Source of the DNA: Peribacillus muralis
GTDB taxonomy: Bacteria > Bacillota > Bacilli > Bacillales > DSM-1321
DNA length: 64,000 nucleotides
NCBI RefSeq assembly: GCF_001645685.2
Contig: NZ_CP017080.1
Coordinates: 2,967,051-3,031,050 of the forward strand
Direction: 5' to 3'
Of this stretch, positions 54,411-62,485 are shown one piece after another (position 1 is the stretch's first letter; the number at the start of each line of letters is the position of its first letter). The notes beneath the pieces are model-generated. The model saw nothing but the letters and a program-made list of their open reading frames with translations. It ran no database searches and had not been told where the DNA came from. A program made the position numbers and the translations under genes.

Positions 54411-55589
54411 TCAGCTTTCCTTTTTGACCTTCCCGTATTTCCCTCCGCCCCCTGCTTCCAAGATAAGCGTCCCTTTCCTGGCTGCATCGATGTAGCCGGC
54501 CAGCTTATCAGGCACGATGGCCTTAAGCTGTTCGAGCGTAACTTTATGAAGGATATTCATTTCGGTCCCAAATGCCTCAAGCAGTTTTTCCATGGATTTA
54601 GGTCCGAGCCCTGGGATGAAGTCGAGTGGCACTTGATGGATATATGGCGGTCTTTTCCTTTTGAATCCATCATCCCTTTTTACTTTCGACAGTTCCTGGA
54701 TGCGCGAGGATACCCCTTTTATGATTGATTCATTCCCGCATTCGGTACATGGTCCACTTATGTTCAATACCTCACGGAAACATGCGGAACATACGGTTTG
54801 ATGATATTTCCCCAATAGGGGATTCAATCCATAATTGGCGACCACTTTACGATTTCCTTTTTCTTGTAGCGCTTTTTCCAGCTCAGCGAAGCTTGGTTCC
54901 TCAAGCTGGATTTTTTGATATTCTCGTGCGATTTTCCCAAGTGAATGGGCATCTGAGTTCGTCACGAATACATAAGACTCCAACTCCGCGATATCCTTGA
55001 CCATTTCTGTATCCGAGCTCAGACCAAGCTCGATGGCATCAATTAGCTCTGCATCGAATACTTCTTTCAGACTTGACCGCACCCCTTTTCCATATAAGCT
55101 CTTGAACGGGGTGAAAACATGGGCTGGAATGAACAGGCCGCCGAGTGACTTTACGATTTTTTGCAGCGTCTTTCCCTCACAATAAATCCTTTGTGAACTT
55201 AATGTGATGTTTTTAACATGGCCGCTCATCCATGCGGAGAATTCCTTCATCGCCTTTAAGGTGGGAAAGTAGGCAAGAACATGGATTGGCCCCTTGCAAT
55301 TCTGATCATAGATTTCAATCTCCGAGCCGGGAATGATGGTTGTTTCCCTGTAAAGAAGACCCCCTTCACTCTTCTCGATGATTTTCCCATCCACAATTGC
55401 CGCTTCGATTTCTTGGATTATTTCTGGTGAATGGCAATCGATGATCCCGATTAAATCAAGGCCCTTCCTCTCACTTGCCACCTGCAGGATGCTATTGAAG
55501 GTCAATGTTTTAGCACCGGTTATTTTCACGGCCTTCCCGCTTCTCGTCCTGCCTATATGGATATGGAGGTCAGCGTAGCACTCTTTCAT
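54411..55589 (-). CDS. Endonuclease Q (PHP-domain nuclease for deaminated DNA)
   Basis: EndoQ nicks DNA 5' to uracil, hypoxanthine, xanthine or abasic sites. The 392-residue protein has an N-terminal PHP metal domain (YADLHIHIGRTRSG, IIDCHSP, PGSEIEIYD, IPAHVF, VTNSDAHSLG). A zinc-finger cysteine set (CSACFREV...CTECG, about residues 278-298) and a helix-hairpin-helix (IPGLGPKSMEKLLEAFG) follow. The enzyme is known from archaea and some Bacillus; B. subtilis 168 lacks it. Its ATG directly adjoins the nudF stop, an apparent damage-sanitation operon. Confidence 0.9.
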   Translation of the reverse strand: MKECYADLHIHIGRTRSGKAVKITGAKTLTFNSILQVASERKGLDLIGIIDCHSPEIIQEIEAAIVDGKIIEKSEGGLLYRETTIIPGSEIEIYDQNCKGPIHVLAYFPTLKAMKEFSAWMSGHVKNITLSSQRIYCEGKTLQKIVKSLGGLFIPAHVFTPFKSLYGKGVRSSLKEVFDAELIDAIELGLSSDTEMVKDIAELESYVFVTNSDAHSLGKIAREYQKIQLEEPSFAELEKALQEKGNRKVVANYGLNPLLGKYHQTVCSACFREVLNISGPCTECGNESIIKGVSSRIQELSKVKRDDGFKRKRPPYIHQVPLDFIPGLGPKSMEKLLEAFGTEMNILHKVTLEQLKAIVPDKLAGYIDAARKGTLILEAGGGGKYGKVKKES

Positions 55590-56141
55590 TTAAGAATTCA
55601 TCGCCTTTTTCAGCAGCAGATACTGAACGGCATATGCCGTCTTGGCATCTTGGATTTTCCCTTCAAGTAAATGGTTTTCGGCCTCCTCGAGCGTAAGCTC
55701 AATCAGCTCGACAAATTCATCTTCATCCAGCGGTGCAGCATTTTCTTTCTTTTTCAAATTGTGGGCCACATAAAGATGGACCAATTCATCAGCAAAGCCT
55801 GGCGACGTGTAAAAGGAAATGATGTGCTCCATTTTTTCGCATTCATAGCCGGTCTCTTCTTCCAGCTCCCGTTCTGCTGACAAAACCGGCTCCTCGCCTT
55901 TTTCCAGCTTTCCGGCAGGAATTTCGATCAAACTTCGTTCCAGCGCTTTACGATACTGTTCAACCATGATGATTTTATTGTCTGCCGTAAGTGCTATGAT
56001 GGCAACCGCGCCCGGATGTTTAACTATTTCACGTTTACTCGTTTTTCCATCAGGAAGCTCCACTTCATCCACTTGCAGGCTGATTACCCTTCCTGTGAAG
56101 ATTTTTTCCGAAGACAGCGTTTTTTCTTCAAATTTTTTCAT
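55590..56141 (-). CDS. nudF: ADP-ribose pyrophosphatase NudF
   Basis: Nudix hydrolase cleaving ADP-ribose to AMP and ribose-5-phosphate. The 183-residue protein contains a full Nudix box (GKLEKGEEPVLSAERELEEE then TGYECE) and the family-specific SFYTSPGFADELVHLYVA. The ATG at 56141 follows GAGGAG; three extra ORF codons are unsupported. It is followed without a gap by endoQ. Confidence 0.94.
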   Translation of the reverse strand: MKKFEEKTLSSEKIFTGRVISLQVDEVELPDGKTSKREIVKHPGAVAIIALTADNKIIMVEQYRKALERSLIEIPAGKLEKGEEPVLSAERELEEETGYECEKMEHIISFYTSPGFADELVHLYVAHNLKKKENAAPLDEDEFVELIELTLEEAENHLLEGKIQDAKTAYAVQYLLLKKAMNS

Positions 56142-56157
56142 TCTGAACACTCCTCTG

Positions 56158-56187
56158 TTCTAATTGCAGCATGATTTCTCATACATT
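56158..56187 (+). promoter_or_regulatory. Candidate sigma-E promoter of mciZ
   Basis: -10 CATACATT (56180-56187) is a perfect fit to the mother-cell sigma-E consensus CATACANT. The -35 (TTCTAATT region, 56158-56165) is weaker. It ends about 30 bases before mciZ. Confidence 0.55.
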
Positions 56188-56216
56188 TTACCATAATAGA
56201 GATGGAGGGCGATTTA

Positions 56217-56378
56217 ATGAAGATTTATGTACTGGAAAAAAGCGTTACTTTATCCGGAAAGAGCTGGGAGATCATACAAAAACTAAAACAAATGCAAGAT
56301 CAATATGTCTATATCAATGATTGGATTGCCGACATGGGCCGCCAGGGTCCCCATCCCCCTTTAAAAAGGATCAAGTGA
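56217..56378 (+). CDS. mciZ: FtsZ-inhibitor peptide MciZ
   Basis: A 53-residue peptide that, by homology, caps FtsZ filaments and blocks Z-ring formation in the mother cell during sporulation. It shares the pattern of B. subtilis MciZ (40 residues): MKIYVLEKSVTLSGKSWEI, then KLKQM and YVYINDWIAD. About 13 extra C-terminal residues (MGRQGPHPPLKRIK) extend it. Location between nudF and yqkF is as in B. subtilis. GGAGGGC precedes the ATG, and a sigma-E-like -10 lies upstream. Confidence 0.87.
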   Translation: MKIYVLEKSVTLSGKSWEIIQKLKQMQDQYVYINDWIADMGRQGPHPPLKRIK

Positions 56379-56383
56379 ATTCT

Positions 56384-56412
56384 TTGAGTGAAATGGGTTT
56401 CTCCTTTACAAT
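56384..56412 (+). promoter_or_regulatory. Sigma-A promoter of yqkF
   Basis: TTGAGT, 17 bases, TACAAT, immediately after the mciZ stop and 25 bases before the yqkF ATG. Confidence 0.72.
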
Positions 56413-56436
56413 GAACGTAAAGGGAGAGTGGATAAT

Positions 56437-57345
56437 ATGAAAAAACGCAGACTTGGTCATTCAGATTTGCTCGTTTCTGAAATCGGGCTCGGATGCATGT
56501 CATTGGGGACTGATGAAAAACAAGCATCCGAAATCATACAAGCCGCTTTAGATGAAGGGATCAATTATTTCGATACCGCAGATTTATATGATTTCGGTGT
56601 GAATGAAGAAATTGTCGGGAGGAATTTAAAATCGGTCCGCGAACAGGTCTACATAGCCACCAAGGTTGGAAACCGCTGGAATGAAAATAAAGATTCCTGG
56701 TCTTGGGACCCTTCTGCCACTTATATCAAAGCGGCCGTAAAAGATAGCTTAAAGCGGCTCGCAACGGATTACATCGATCTCTACCAGCTGCATGGAGGAA
56801 CCATGGCAGATAATATCGAAGAAACGGTAGAAGCGTTCGAAGAGCTAAAAAAGCAAGGCTATATTCGCCACTATGGTATATCCTCGATCCGTCCGAACGT
56901 GATCAAGGAATTCACTGAAACGTCCGAGCTTGATTCCGTAATGATGCAGTATAGTCTGCTCGACCGCCGACCGGAAGAGTGGATGCCCCTTTTGGAAAAC
57001 AAACAAATCAGCATCATCGCACGCGGTCCCCTTGCGAAGGGCTTGCTTAGCGAGAAAATGCTTGAAAAGGCAAATGAGGATGGATACCTTGATTATAGCT
57101 ATCACGAGCTGAAAGATTTGCTTCCGCAATTAAAGGACAAGCTTTCCAATCGGAAATTGAATGAAACGGCACTTCAATATACACTGTCACATCCAAGTGT
57201 CGCTGCCGTTGTTTCAGGAGCAAGCTCAGTAAAGCAGCTCCGTGAAAACTGCCAGGCCGCCAGCAGCCCTTCCTTGTCAAAAACCGAGCTTGACATCCTG
57301 AAGCAGCTGACCAAAGCGAGCCGATATGAAAGTCATCGCGAATGA
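56437..57345 (+). CDS. yqkF: Aldo/keto reductase YqkF
   Basis: NADPH-dependent oxidoreductase of unknown substrate. The 302-residue TIM-barrel protein has the catalytic tetrad segments NYFDTADLYDFG, ATKVGN and LYQLHGG, where the histidine is kept. The C-terminal cofactor motif (VSGASSVKQLRENC) follows. The ATG at 56437 follows AGGGAG; an in-frame GTG at 56428 sits on the ribosome site. Transcribed alone. Confidence 0.9.
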   Translation: MKKRRLGHSDLLVSEIGLGCMSLGTDEKQASEIIQAALDEGINYFDTADLYDFGVNEEIVGRNLKSVREQVYIATKVGNRWNENKDSWSWDPSATYIKAAVKDSLKRLATDYIDLYQLHGGTMADNIEETVEAFEELKKQGYIRHYGISSIRPNVIKEFTETSELDSVMMQYSLLDRRPEEWMPLLENKQISIIARGPLAKGLLSEKMLEKANEDGYLDYSYHELKDLLPQLKDKLSNRKLNETALQYTLSHPSVAAVVSGASSVKQLRENCQAASSPSLSKTELDILKQLTKASRYESHRE

Positions 57346-57362
57346 CAAAAACAATTGGAATA

Positions 57363-57408
57363 GGCTGCACCCTCCACACGTTTAGCCAACGGGAGGGGCA
57401 GCTTATTT
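57363..57408 (+). terminator. Terminator of yqkF
   Basis: Stem GGCTGCACCCTCC / GGGAGGGGCAGC (one mismatch) with a 15-base loop, then TTATTTCC. Confidence 0.65.
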
Positions 57409-57511
57409 CCGCTTGCCTTCTTATTGCGCGGCCTGCGTTTCCTAGCTCGAACATCTCTAACCTGGCTGATGAAATCATTCGATCTTTTTGATTGCCATCG
57501 CCAAATTAATG

Positions 57512-57541
57512 TTGTACAATTCAGTTGTGCACAATTAAAAT
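57512..57541 (+). promoter_or_regulatory. ohrA promoter with OhrR operator
   Basis: TTGTAC (57512-57517), 18 bases, TAAAAT (57536-57541). Inside lies TACAATT-C-AGTTGTG (57515-57529), an inverted repeat like the Bacillus OhrR operator (TACAATT-AATTGTA), and a further ACAATT follows. Confidence 0.68.
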
Positions 57542-57563
57542 ATGAGGATGAGGGAGAATAACA

Positions 57564-57989
57564 ATGACTAAAACATTATTTACTACATCTGTAACGGTTG
57601 ATGGCGGAAGAGAAGGAACGGCCATTTCTGCAGATGGTAACTTCACGGTTGATATTGCGATGCCTGGAACACCGAGGGCGAAACAGATGCCTGAAGCATC
57701 CAATCCTGAACAGCTATTTGCTGCTGGGTATGCGGCATGCTTCGATAGTGCTTTGCAATCAGTCGGTAAAGTCGAACGTGTTTCATTCGATTCAAAGGTC
57801 ACTGCCAGCGTTAGTTTATTGATGGGTGAGATGCATCAGTACAGCTTGGCTGTCACCTTAGCTGTGAAAGGATCGGGCATCGATAAAGACACGTTTGAAG
57901 CTCTCGTTCATAAAGCCCATCAAATGTGTCCCTATTCAAAAGCAATCAATGGCAATGTCGACGTCACCATTGAAATCGATGTAGATTAA
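57564..57989 (+). CDS. ohrA: Organic hydroperoxide resistance protein OhrA
   Basis: Thiol peroxidase of the OsmC/Ohr family that reduces organic peroxides. The 141-residue protein has the catalytic cysteines in AACFDSAL (about residue 59) and MCPYSKA (about 123). The active-site arginine is in DIAMPGTPRAKQ, shifted slightly from the common GTNPEQ position (here SNPEQLFAAGY). It faces ohrR and has an OhrR-type operator in its promoter. Confidence 0.94.
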   Translation: MTKTLFTTSVTVDGGREGTAISADGNFTVDIAMPGTPRAKQMPEASNPEQLFAAGYAACFDSALQSVGKVERVSFDSKVTASVSLLMGEMHQYSLAVTLAVKGSGIDKDTFEALVHKAHQMCPYSKAINGNVDVTIEIDVD

Positions 57990-58001
57990 TATATCCAACA
58001 A

Positions 58002-58041
58002 GAAAAACGCTTCGGGTGAAGTCTCACCCGAAGCGTTTTTC
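58002..58041 (+). terminator. Bidirectional terminator between ohrA and ohrR
   Basis: Perfect 17-base stem (AAAAACGCTTCGGGTGA / reverse complement) with a 4-base loop and T-runs on both strands. Confidence 0.92.
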
Positions 58042-58042
58042 T

Positions 58043-58480
58043 TTAAAATTGCTGTAAAGTTTTCAGTAGATGCAGCAACGAAGCTTTCAAATCCTCGACC
58101 ACCCGCTTATCTTCGCCAGATATAGCTGAAATGCGATCGGGAATGAAGCAGGCATCTGCCTGCAAGCCGCGTCCTTTTTCAGTCAGCAAAATCATGACCG
58201 AACGTTCATCTTGGGCGGAACGTTCTCGGACAATCAAATCATTCTGCTCCATTCGTTTCAACATCGGGGTAAGCGTTCCTGAATCAAGGGCCAGTAGCTC
58301 CCCTAGTTTCTTGACCGTAAGTGTATCCTGTTCCCACAGCAGGAGAAGAACGAGATATTGAGGATACGTCACTTCAAGTTTATCCAGCAGCGGTTTATAT
58401 TTTTTCGTCATTTCCCTTGAGCTTGCATAAAGCAGGAAACATAATTGATTTTCAAGCACATTTTCCAGTTTATTTTGCAT
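58043..58480 (-). CDS. ohrR: Peroxide-sensing repressor OhrR (MarR family)
   Basis: Represses ohrA until its reactive cysteine is oxidised by organic peroxides. The 145-residue winged-helix protein has the sensing cysteine in ENQLCFLLYASSRE (residue 14), the paired tyrosines of the sensor pocket, and the MarR recognition helix region LALDSGTLTPMLKRMEQNDLIVRER. GGTGAT precedes the ATG. Convergent with ohrA. Confidence 0.93.
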   Translation of the reverse strand: MQNKLENVLENQLCFLLYASSREMTKKYKPLLDKLEVTYPQYLVLLLLWEQDTLTVKKLGELLALDSGTLTPMLKRMEQNDLIVRERSAQDERSVMILLTEKGRGLQADACFIPDRISAISGEDKRVVEDLKASLLHLLKTLQQF

Positions 58481-58641
58481 CGTATCACCAGCTAGTCTTA
58501 GTCAGTCCGAGCTTCATCCGATCGGAACTTATCTTTACTATAATCGTTCTGCTTTATAAAATAAAGGGATATCCTGATGGATGAATGACAGCTCCTTCGG
58601 TTTTGAAAAATCCGGAAAATAGGGACTGCTCCATTTTGTCT

Positions 58642-58902
58642 CTATTTATAATTCTTCCAGTTCAGATTGCTTTCGCCCAGTAGTTCTTCGAATGATTTAT
58701 TCTTCTCCCTCTGCTTTCTTTCTGCGCGTTTCTTTTCTTCTTCCGCCGCCTTTTTCTCAACTTCCGCCGCATTCAGTTCTTGTTGCTTTTGACGAAGCTG
58801 GGACATGATATCCTGATTAAGCATATCGCCAAGTTTCAATGATGATGAATCCTTTTCTTGGCTTTTACTGGAATTTTGCTTTTGTGGCTGTTTCTTTTTC
58901 AT
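58642..58902 (-). CDS. yqkE: YqkE family protein (DUF3886)
   Basis: An 86-residue, very charged, coiled-coil-like protein. It has a Lys/Gln/Ser-rich head, a long Glu/Lys/Ala helix (about residues 38-68) and the conserved tail SFEELLGESNLNWKNYK. Function unknown. AGGAGGTT precedes the ATG. The name rests on the tail motif and position. Confidence 0.75.
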   Translation of the reverse strand: MKKKQPQKQNSSKSQEKDSSSLKLGDMLNQDIMSQLRQKQQELNAAEVEKKAAEEEKKRAERKQREKNKSFEELLGESNLNWKNYK

Positions 58903-59033
58903 CCTTAAACCTCCTAGCCCTTATTATGACCTGATTATATCATGATTGCCGTTTTTCCCGTTACGGTTTTCAAACCGTGTTTTCCCATTTCTCTCGTGGT
59001 AAAATAAAGAAAATCAAACGAGGGGGATCCTTC

Positions 59034-59945
59034 ATGAAAAAATGGTGGCTTGCATTAGTTGGGATTCTGACTTATATCATCGGCGTCGGCCTTTATTTCT
59101 CCAATCGGATCATGTACATGAAAAAGAAAGAAGATGCTTTCATTCAAAATCGGGAAATCACGGCCAAACGTCTGATCAGGGAGGATTTTGATAATCTGCC
59201 CAAAACGGATATCTGGGTATCCTCACCCTCGGGCTATTCATTGAAATGCTTGTTTGTCGAACCGCATGACACCAACAAGTGGGTCGTCATTTCTCATGGT
59301 GTGACGGAAAACAAAGTCAATTCGATTAAGTATATGAATATTTTTCTTAAGCGGGGCTTTAATACGATCATTTATGATCACCGTCGACACGGGGATTCCG
59401 GTGGCAAGACGAGCAGCTATGGACATTATGAGAAACTCGACCTGAAGGCCGTAATCGATGAATTGAAGCGGCGTAAAGGCCCCGACCTTACCATTGGCAT
59501 TCACGGGGAGTCCATGGGGGCCGCAACCTTGCTTTTATATGCCGGGATGCTTGAAGATGGAGCTGACTTTTACATTGCCGACTGTCCATTTTCGAATTTC
59601 GAGGATCAGATCCAACATCAGCTCAAAGCTGAAATCCCCATTCCTTCATGGACCGTATTTCCGCTTGGGCGCATGTTCATCAAACTCCGGGACGGATATT
59701 GGACCAATGAAGTGTCCCCGATTGAATATATTAAAAACATCCGCAGCCCGGTGCTCTTCATTCATAGTGAACAGGACACCTTCATTCCCGTTTCGATGAC
59801 GATCGAATTATATGCAGCAAAAGAGGGCCCAAAGCAGCTGTACATCGCTAAAAAAGGGGCCCATGCTCAATCTTATAATGAAAATCCGCAAGAATATGAA
59901 GCTCAAATCGATCAGTTTCTAGAAACTTGTCTGAAAAGCAGCTGA
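59034..59945 (+). CDS. yqkD: Membrane-anchored alpha/beta hydrolase YqkD
   Basis: Serine hydrolase of unknown substrate. The 303-residue protein has an N-terminal membrane helix (about residues 4-22) and an alpha/beta fold. Motifs include HGVTENKVNS (oxyanion region), YDHRRHGDSGG, nucleophile elbow GESMGAAT, HSEQDTFIP with the acid, and the late histidine in KKGAHAQSY. The ATG at 59034 follows AGGGGGA; 19 upstream codons are unsupported. Confidence 0.85.
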   Translation: MKKWWLALVGILTYIIGVGLYFSNRIMYMKKKEDAFIQNREITAKRLIREDFDNLPKTDIWVSSPSGYSLKCLFVEPHDTNKWVVISHGVTENKVNSIKYMNIFLKRGFNTIIYDHRRHGDSGGKTSSYGHYEKLDLKAVIDELKRRKGPDLTIGIHGESMGAATLLLYAGMLEDGADFYIADCPFSNFEDQIQHQLKAEIPIPSWTVFPLGRMFIKLRDGYWTNEVSPIEYIKNIRSPVLFIHSEQDTFIPVSMTIELYAAKEGPKQLYIAKKGAHAQSYNENPQEYEAQIDQFLETCLKSS

Positions 59946-59953
59946 AAGGAAAC

Positions 59954-59984
59954 AGAGGGTATTTAAAACTCCCTCTTTTCTTCC
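59954..59984 (+). terminator. Possible terminator of yqkD
   Basis: Short stem AGAGGG / CCCTCT with a TTTTCTTCC tail, flanked by weaker AAAGGAAA / TTCCTTT pairing. Confidence 0.5.
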
Positions 59985-59985
59985 T

Positions 59986-60309
59986 TTACATTTTGTTAAA
60001 AAAGCTCATTCTTGGGTTCAAGATTTGATTCGGACTTTTTAACTGAAAACTGTTCGCTTCCGGCACGAAGTCTATTTTCATGCTTTCATCGAGAAAAATC
60101 ATTTTTGATTTTTCCACGAATAGCGGGATACCGTTCGTTTCCACCTTTTCCGTCCCTTCTTCCACTTCGTCGACCAGCCATAATGCCGTCACACCGCTTA
60201 CAACGCAGCCGCAGCCCTCCGTGTCATATTTCAGCTGTAAATGCCCTTTTTGTCCTTCTAGCTTATCGGCTATTTTCCCTGCCGCTCTTTCCGTCCATTC
60301 AATATACAT
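59986..60309 (-). CDS. yqkB: YqkB, HesB/iron-sulfur biosynthesis-like protein
   Basis: A 107-residue protein of the HesB-like fold. It has the A-type opening MYIEWTERAAGKIADKL and a CGC motif (DTEGCGCVVSG), but lacks the C-terminal cysteine pair of true A-type scaffold proteins. Iron-sulfur carrier function is therefore doubtful. The ATG at 60309 follows GGGAGGC and gives the family length; the ORF runs 27 codons further without a ribosome site. Confidence 0.85.
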   Translation of the reverse strand: MYIEWTERAAGKIADKLEGQKGHLQLKYDTEGCGCVVSGVTALWLVDEVEEGTEKVETNGIPLFVEKSKMIFLDESMKIDFVPEANSFQLKSPNQILNPRMSFFNKM

Positions 60310-60442
60310 GATCACATGCCTCCCGATGTCTTTGCATGCTCCCATTATAAACGATAAGCATGCTGCTGTTAATGAATTTGCCTGCTTCACTGATGTTTTT
60401 ATTGCCGAGGTGCCGCCCTCTAAAAGAGGCGGTCCTTCCGCA

Positions 60443-60778
60443 TCAGCCTTCCATTATCCTCACATCCGCTATATCAGAAAGCTTGATATAGTGGGCCTGC
60501 TGAAAATGATCGACGATATGGAGTTTTTGGGTGAGTTCATTATAATAATGAATCCTGCCAATTAGCAGCTGATACCGGTTTCCTTCATAATGTGCAACCG
60601 TGACATCCTTTCTCTCCTCCATCGCCTCCCCCATCACGGCATTCATTTCTTCCAGTTGCTGCTCATCAAGGATGCGCTTCGTTTCATAACCATCCTCCAC
60701 CACCCAATCACGCAGCATCTTCACATGCTCCGGCAACATCATTGATGTCCATTTGATACGGCCTCGATCTTGAATCAT
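60443..60778 (-). CDS. YolD-like protein, partner of the Y-family polymerase
   Basis: A 111-residue protein of the YolD family, with the opening RGRIKWTSMMLPEHVKMLRDW and the later GRIHYYNELTQKLHI. YolD-like proteins are encoded with UvrX/YqjW-type Y-family polymerases and have been proposed to act as UmuD-like partners. It follows yqjW by 29 bases with GGGAGG before the ATG, equivalent to B. subtilis yqjX, and should share its SOS control. Confidence 0.85.
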   Translation of the reverse strand: MIQDRGRIKWTSMMLPEHVKMLRDWVVEDGYETKRILDEQQLEEMNAVMGEAMEERKDVTVAHYEGNRYQLLIGRIHYYNELTQKLHIVDHFQQAHYIKLSDIADVRIMEG

Positions 60779-60807
60779 TCTTTTTTCCTCCCTTCAAAAT
60801 TCCAGCC

Positions 60808-62070
60808 TCATGCCTTATGTCCGCCAAGCAGCCTGCTTCGGTAAACGGCTGTACCCGCTTCTGTGTACGAAACGGCACGCAATAACGCTTTGTGCCCATA
60901 TTTATGGCGAATTCGATCAACCGTGTAACTCAGCTCCCGCTTCTTCCAGCGCGACGTATCAAATAAAGCCAGCTGCATCTCGTTATCATCGACAATATTC
61001 GAGAGTGTGACCGCTATGCTCCGAACCGTTTTTTGCTTCTTATAGTTCTCACGGAAAAGCTCCAGGCAAACTTTATACAGCTCCATCGTAATGTTGGTCG
61101 GTTCGCTAATCGAACGGGAGCGCTGAAAGCCCCCGCCAAATTCATCCTTGCTGTAACCAATGCCCAGGCTGACCGTCCTTCCTGCCTTGTGATGGGTGCG
61201 TGCCCTTCTTCCAACTTCTTCGCAAATCTCCAGCATCACCTGCTTGATTTCATGCTCCTCCTTGTAATCCCGCAGCAGGATCTGGCTTTTGCCAAAGCTC
61301 ACCTGTCCCTCGATGATCGGTGCACCCATATCCGATAAATCTACTCCCCACGCATGGTGATAAAGCTGATTGCCCATAATTCCAAACTTCGCTTCAAGTA
61401 ATTGAAGGTCATAATTGGCAAGCTGCCCAACCGTGAATATCCCCATTCCATTAAGGGTTTTTTCCACACGCCTGCCAATTCCCCACATTTCACGAAGCGG
61501 GGAAATCGACCAAAGCTTGTTTGGTACATCCTCATACTTCCATTCCGCAATCCCTTCATGCTTAGCTTCTAAATCCAAGCAAAGCTTAGCCATAAGCATG
61601 TTAGGACCAATCCCTATGGCGCAGGGGAGCTGTAATTCCCTTTCGATCTCATCTTTTATCTTTTCAGCTATCGACCGGGCATCTCCCCATAAAGAAGCGG
61701 CCCCATCGACTTTCACGAAACTTTCATCGACACTATACACATGAATGGCTTCTTTCGGCACATAACGGTTGAACAGTCGCGTGATTTCCGTCGAGACCCT
61801 TAAATAAGTCGCCATTTTCGGTTCAACGACGAAAATCCTTGGATCATCCGGAATCTCAAACATCCGCGAACCCGTTTTGATGCCAAATTCCTTCTTCATC
61901 TTTGGAGAAGCAGCAAGCACAATGCTTCCCGTCCTCTGCAAATCACCAACCACCGCCAGATAACACTCGAGCGGATTCAAGCCAAGCATGACCGCTGAAC
62001 AGCTTGCGTAAAAGCTTTTCATATCGATACACATAATTGATTGGTTCGGCATCGTTCCATAATCCATCAT
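60808..62070 (-). CDS. yqjW: Y-family DNA polymerase YqjW (PolY2, UmuC-like)
   Basis: Translesion polymerase for damaged DNA. The 420-residue protein has the catalytic motifs CIDMKSFYASCSAV and YSVDESFVKVDG, where the Asp and Asp-Glu pair bind metal. The ALGIGPNMLMAKLCLD-type motif (here CAIGIGPN), the thumb helix-hairpin-helix (MWGIGRRVEKTLNGMG), and a little-finger domain follow. A C-terminal region typical of YqjW/UvrX completes it. Two LexA boxes flank its -10. Two adjacent ATGs (62070, 62067) are both usable. Confidence 0.93.
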   Translation of the reverse strand: MMDYGTMPNQSIMCIDMKSFYASCSAVMLGLNPLECYLAVVGDLQRTGSIVLAASPKMKKEFGIKTGSRMFEIPDDPRIFVVEPKMATYLRVSTEITRLFNRYVPKEAIHVYSVDESFVKVDGAASLWGDARSIAEKIKDEIERELQLPCAIGIGPNMLMAKLCLDLEAKHEGIAEWKYEDVPNKLWSISPLREMWGIGRRVEKTLNGMGIFTVGQLANYDLQLLEAKFGIMGNQLYHHAWGVDLSDMGAPIIEGQVSFGKSQILLRDYKEEHEIKQVMLEICEEVGRRARTHHKAGRTVSLGIGYSKDEFGGGFQRSRSISEPTNITMELYKVCLELFRENYKKQKTVRSIAVTLSNIVDDNEMQLALFDTSRWKKRELSYTVDRIRHKYGHKALLRAVSYTEAGTAVYRSRLLGGHKA

Positions 62071-62085
62071 CCATTCACCCTAACA

Positions 62086-62138
62086 AGAATATATGTTCGC
62101 TTTTATTGTATTCATTACTTTAAACGAATATACGTTCT
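62086..62138 (-). promoter_or_regulatory. SOS-type promoter of yqjW with two LexA boxes
   Basis: CGAAC-ATAT-ATTCT (62086-62099, minus strand) and AGAAC-GTAT-ATTCG (62125-62138) each match the Bacillus LexA consensus CGAACRNRYGTTCG with two mismatches. A -10 TACAAT (62105-62110) lies between them. Confidence 0.72.
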
Positions 62139-62382
62139 TATTCAATGGAAGTTTTCAACCGAATTTCTACTTTTTATTGCATTTTCCTCAAAAAAATAGA
62201 TTCACCCTAAAAATAGATAAAAACCCAGTATTTCTCTGTATATCCATATAGTTTTTTCACAATCGATCAATTCGTAGCTTGAATAGTTAAAAATGAATCT
62301 AAATGCCCACTTCATCATTTTATTCACTTTTGATATCAATAGACTTTAGACCGTCATTCACATGGTCTTTGTGCTTATTTTT

Positions 62383-62442
62383 TGTAATGAAATTGTAATC
62401 AAAAATATGTCTATTTGTCATAATGGTATTGTAGGATAATAT
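62383..62442 (+). promoter_or_regulatory. WalR box and sigma-A promoter of the NlpC/P60 hydrolase
   Basis: TGTAAT-N5-TGTAAT (62383-62399) is a full match to the WalR (YycF) direct-repeat consensus TGTWAH-N5-TGTWAH. It lies 15 bases upstream of a promoter TTGTCA (62415-62420), 16 bases, TAATAT (62437-62442). Confidence 0.72.
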
Positions 62443-62485
62443 TGTTAAGAAGAATCGTGAGATAGATAGAGAGGAAATGAAAACA

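Noticed and set aside
60412..60433. Hairpin after the YolD-like gene as a terminator
   Set aside because: GC-rich stem without a T-run; left unannotated.
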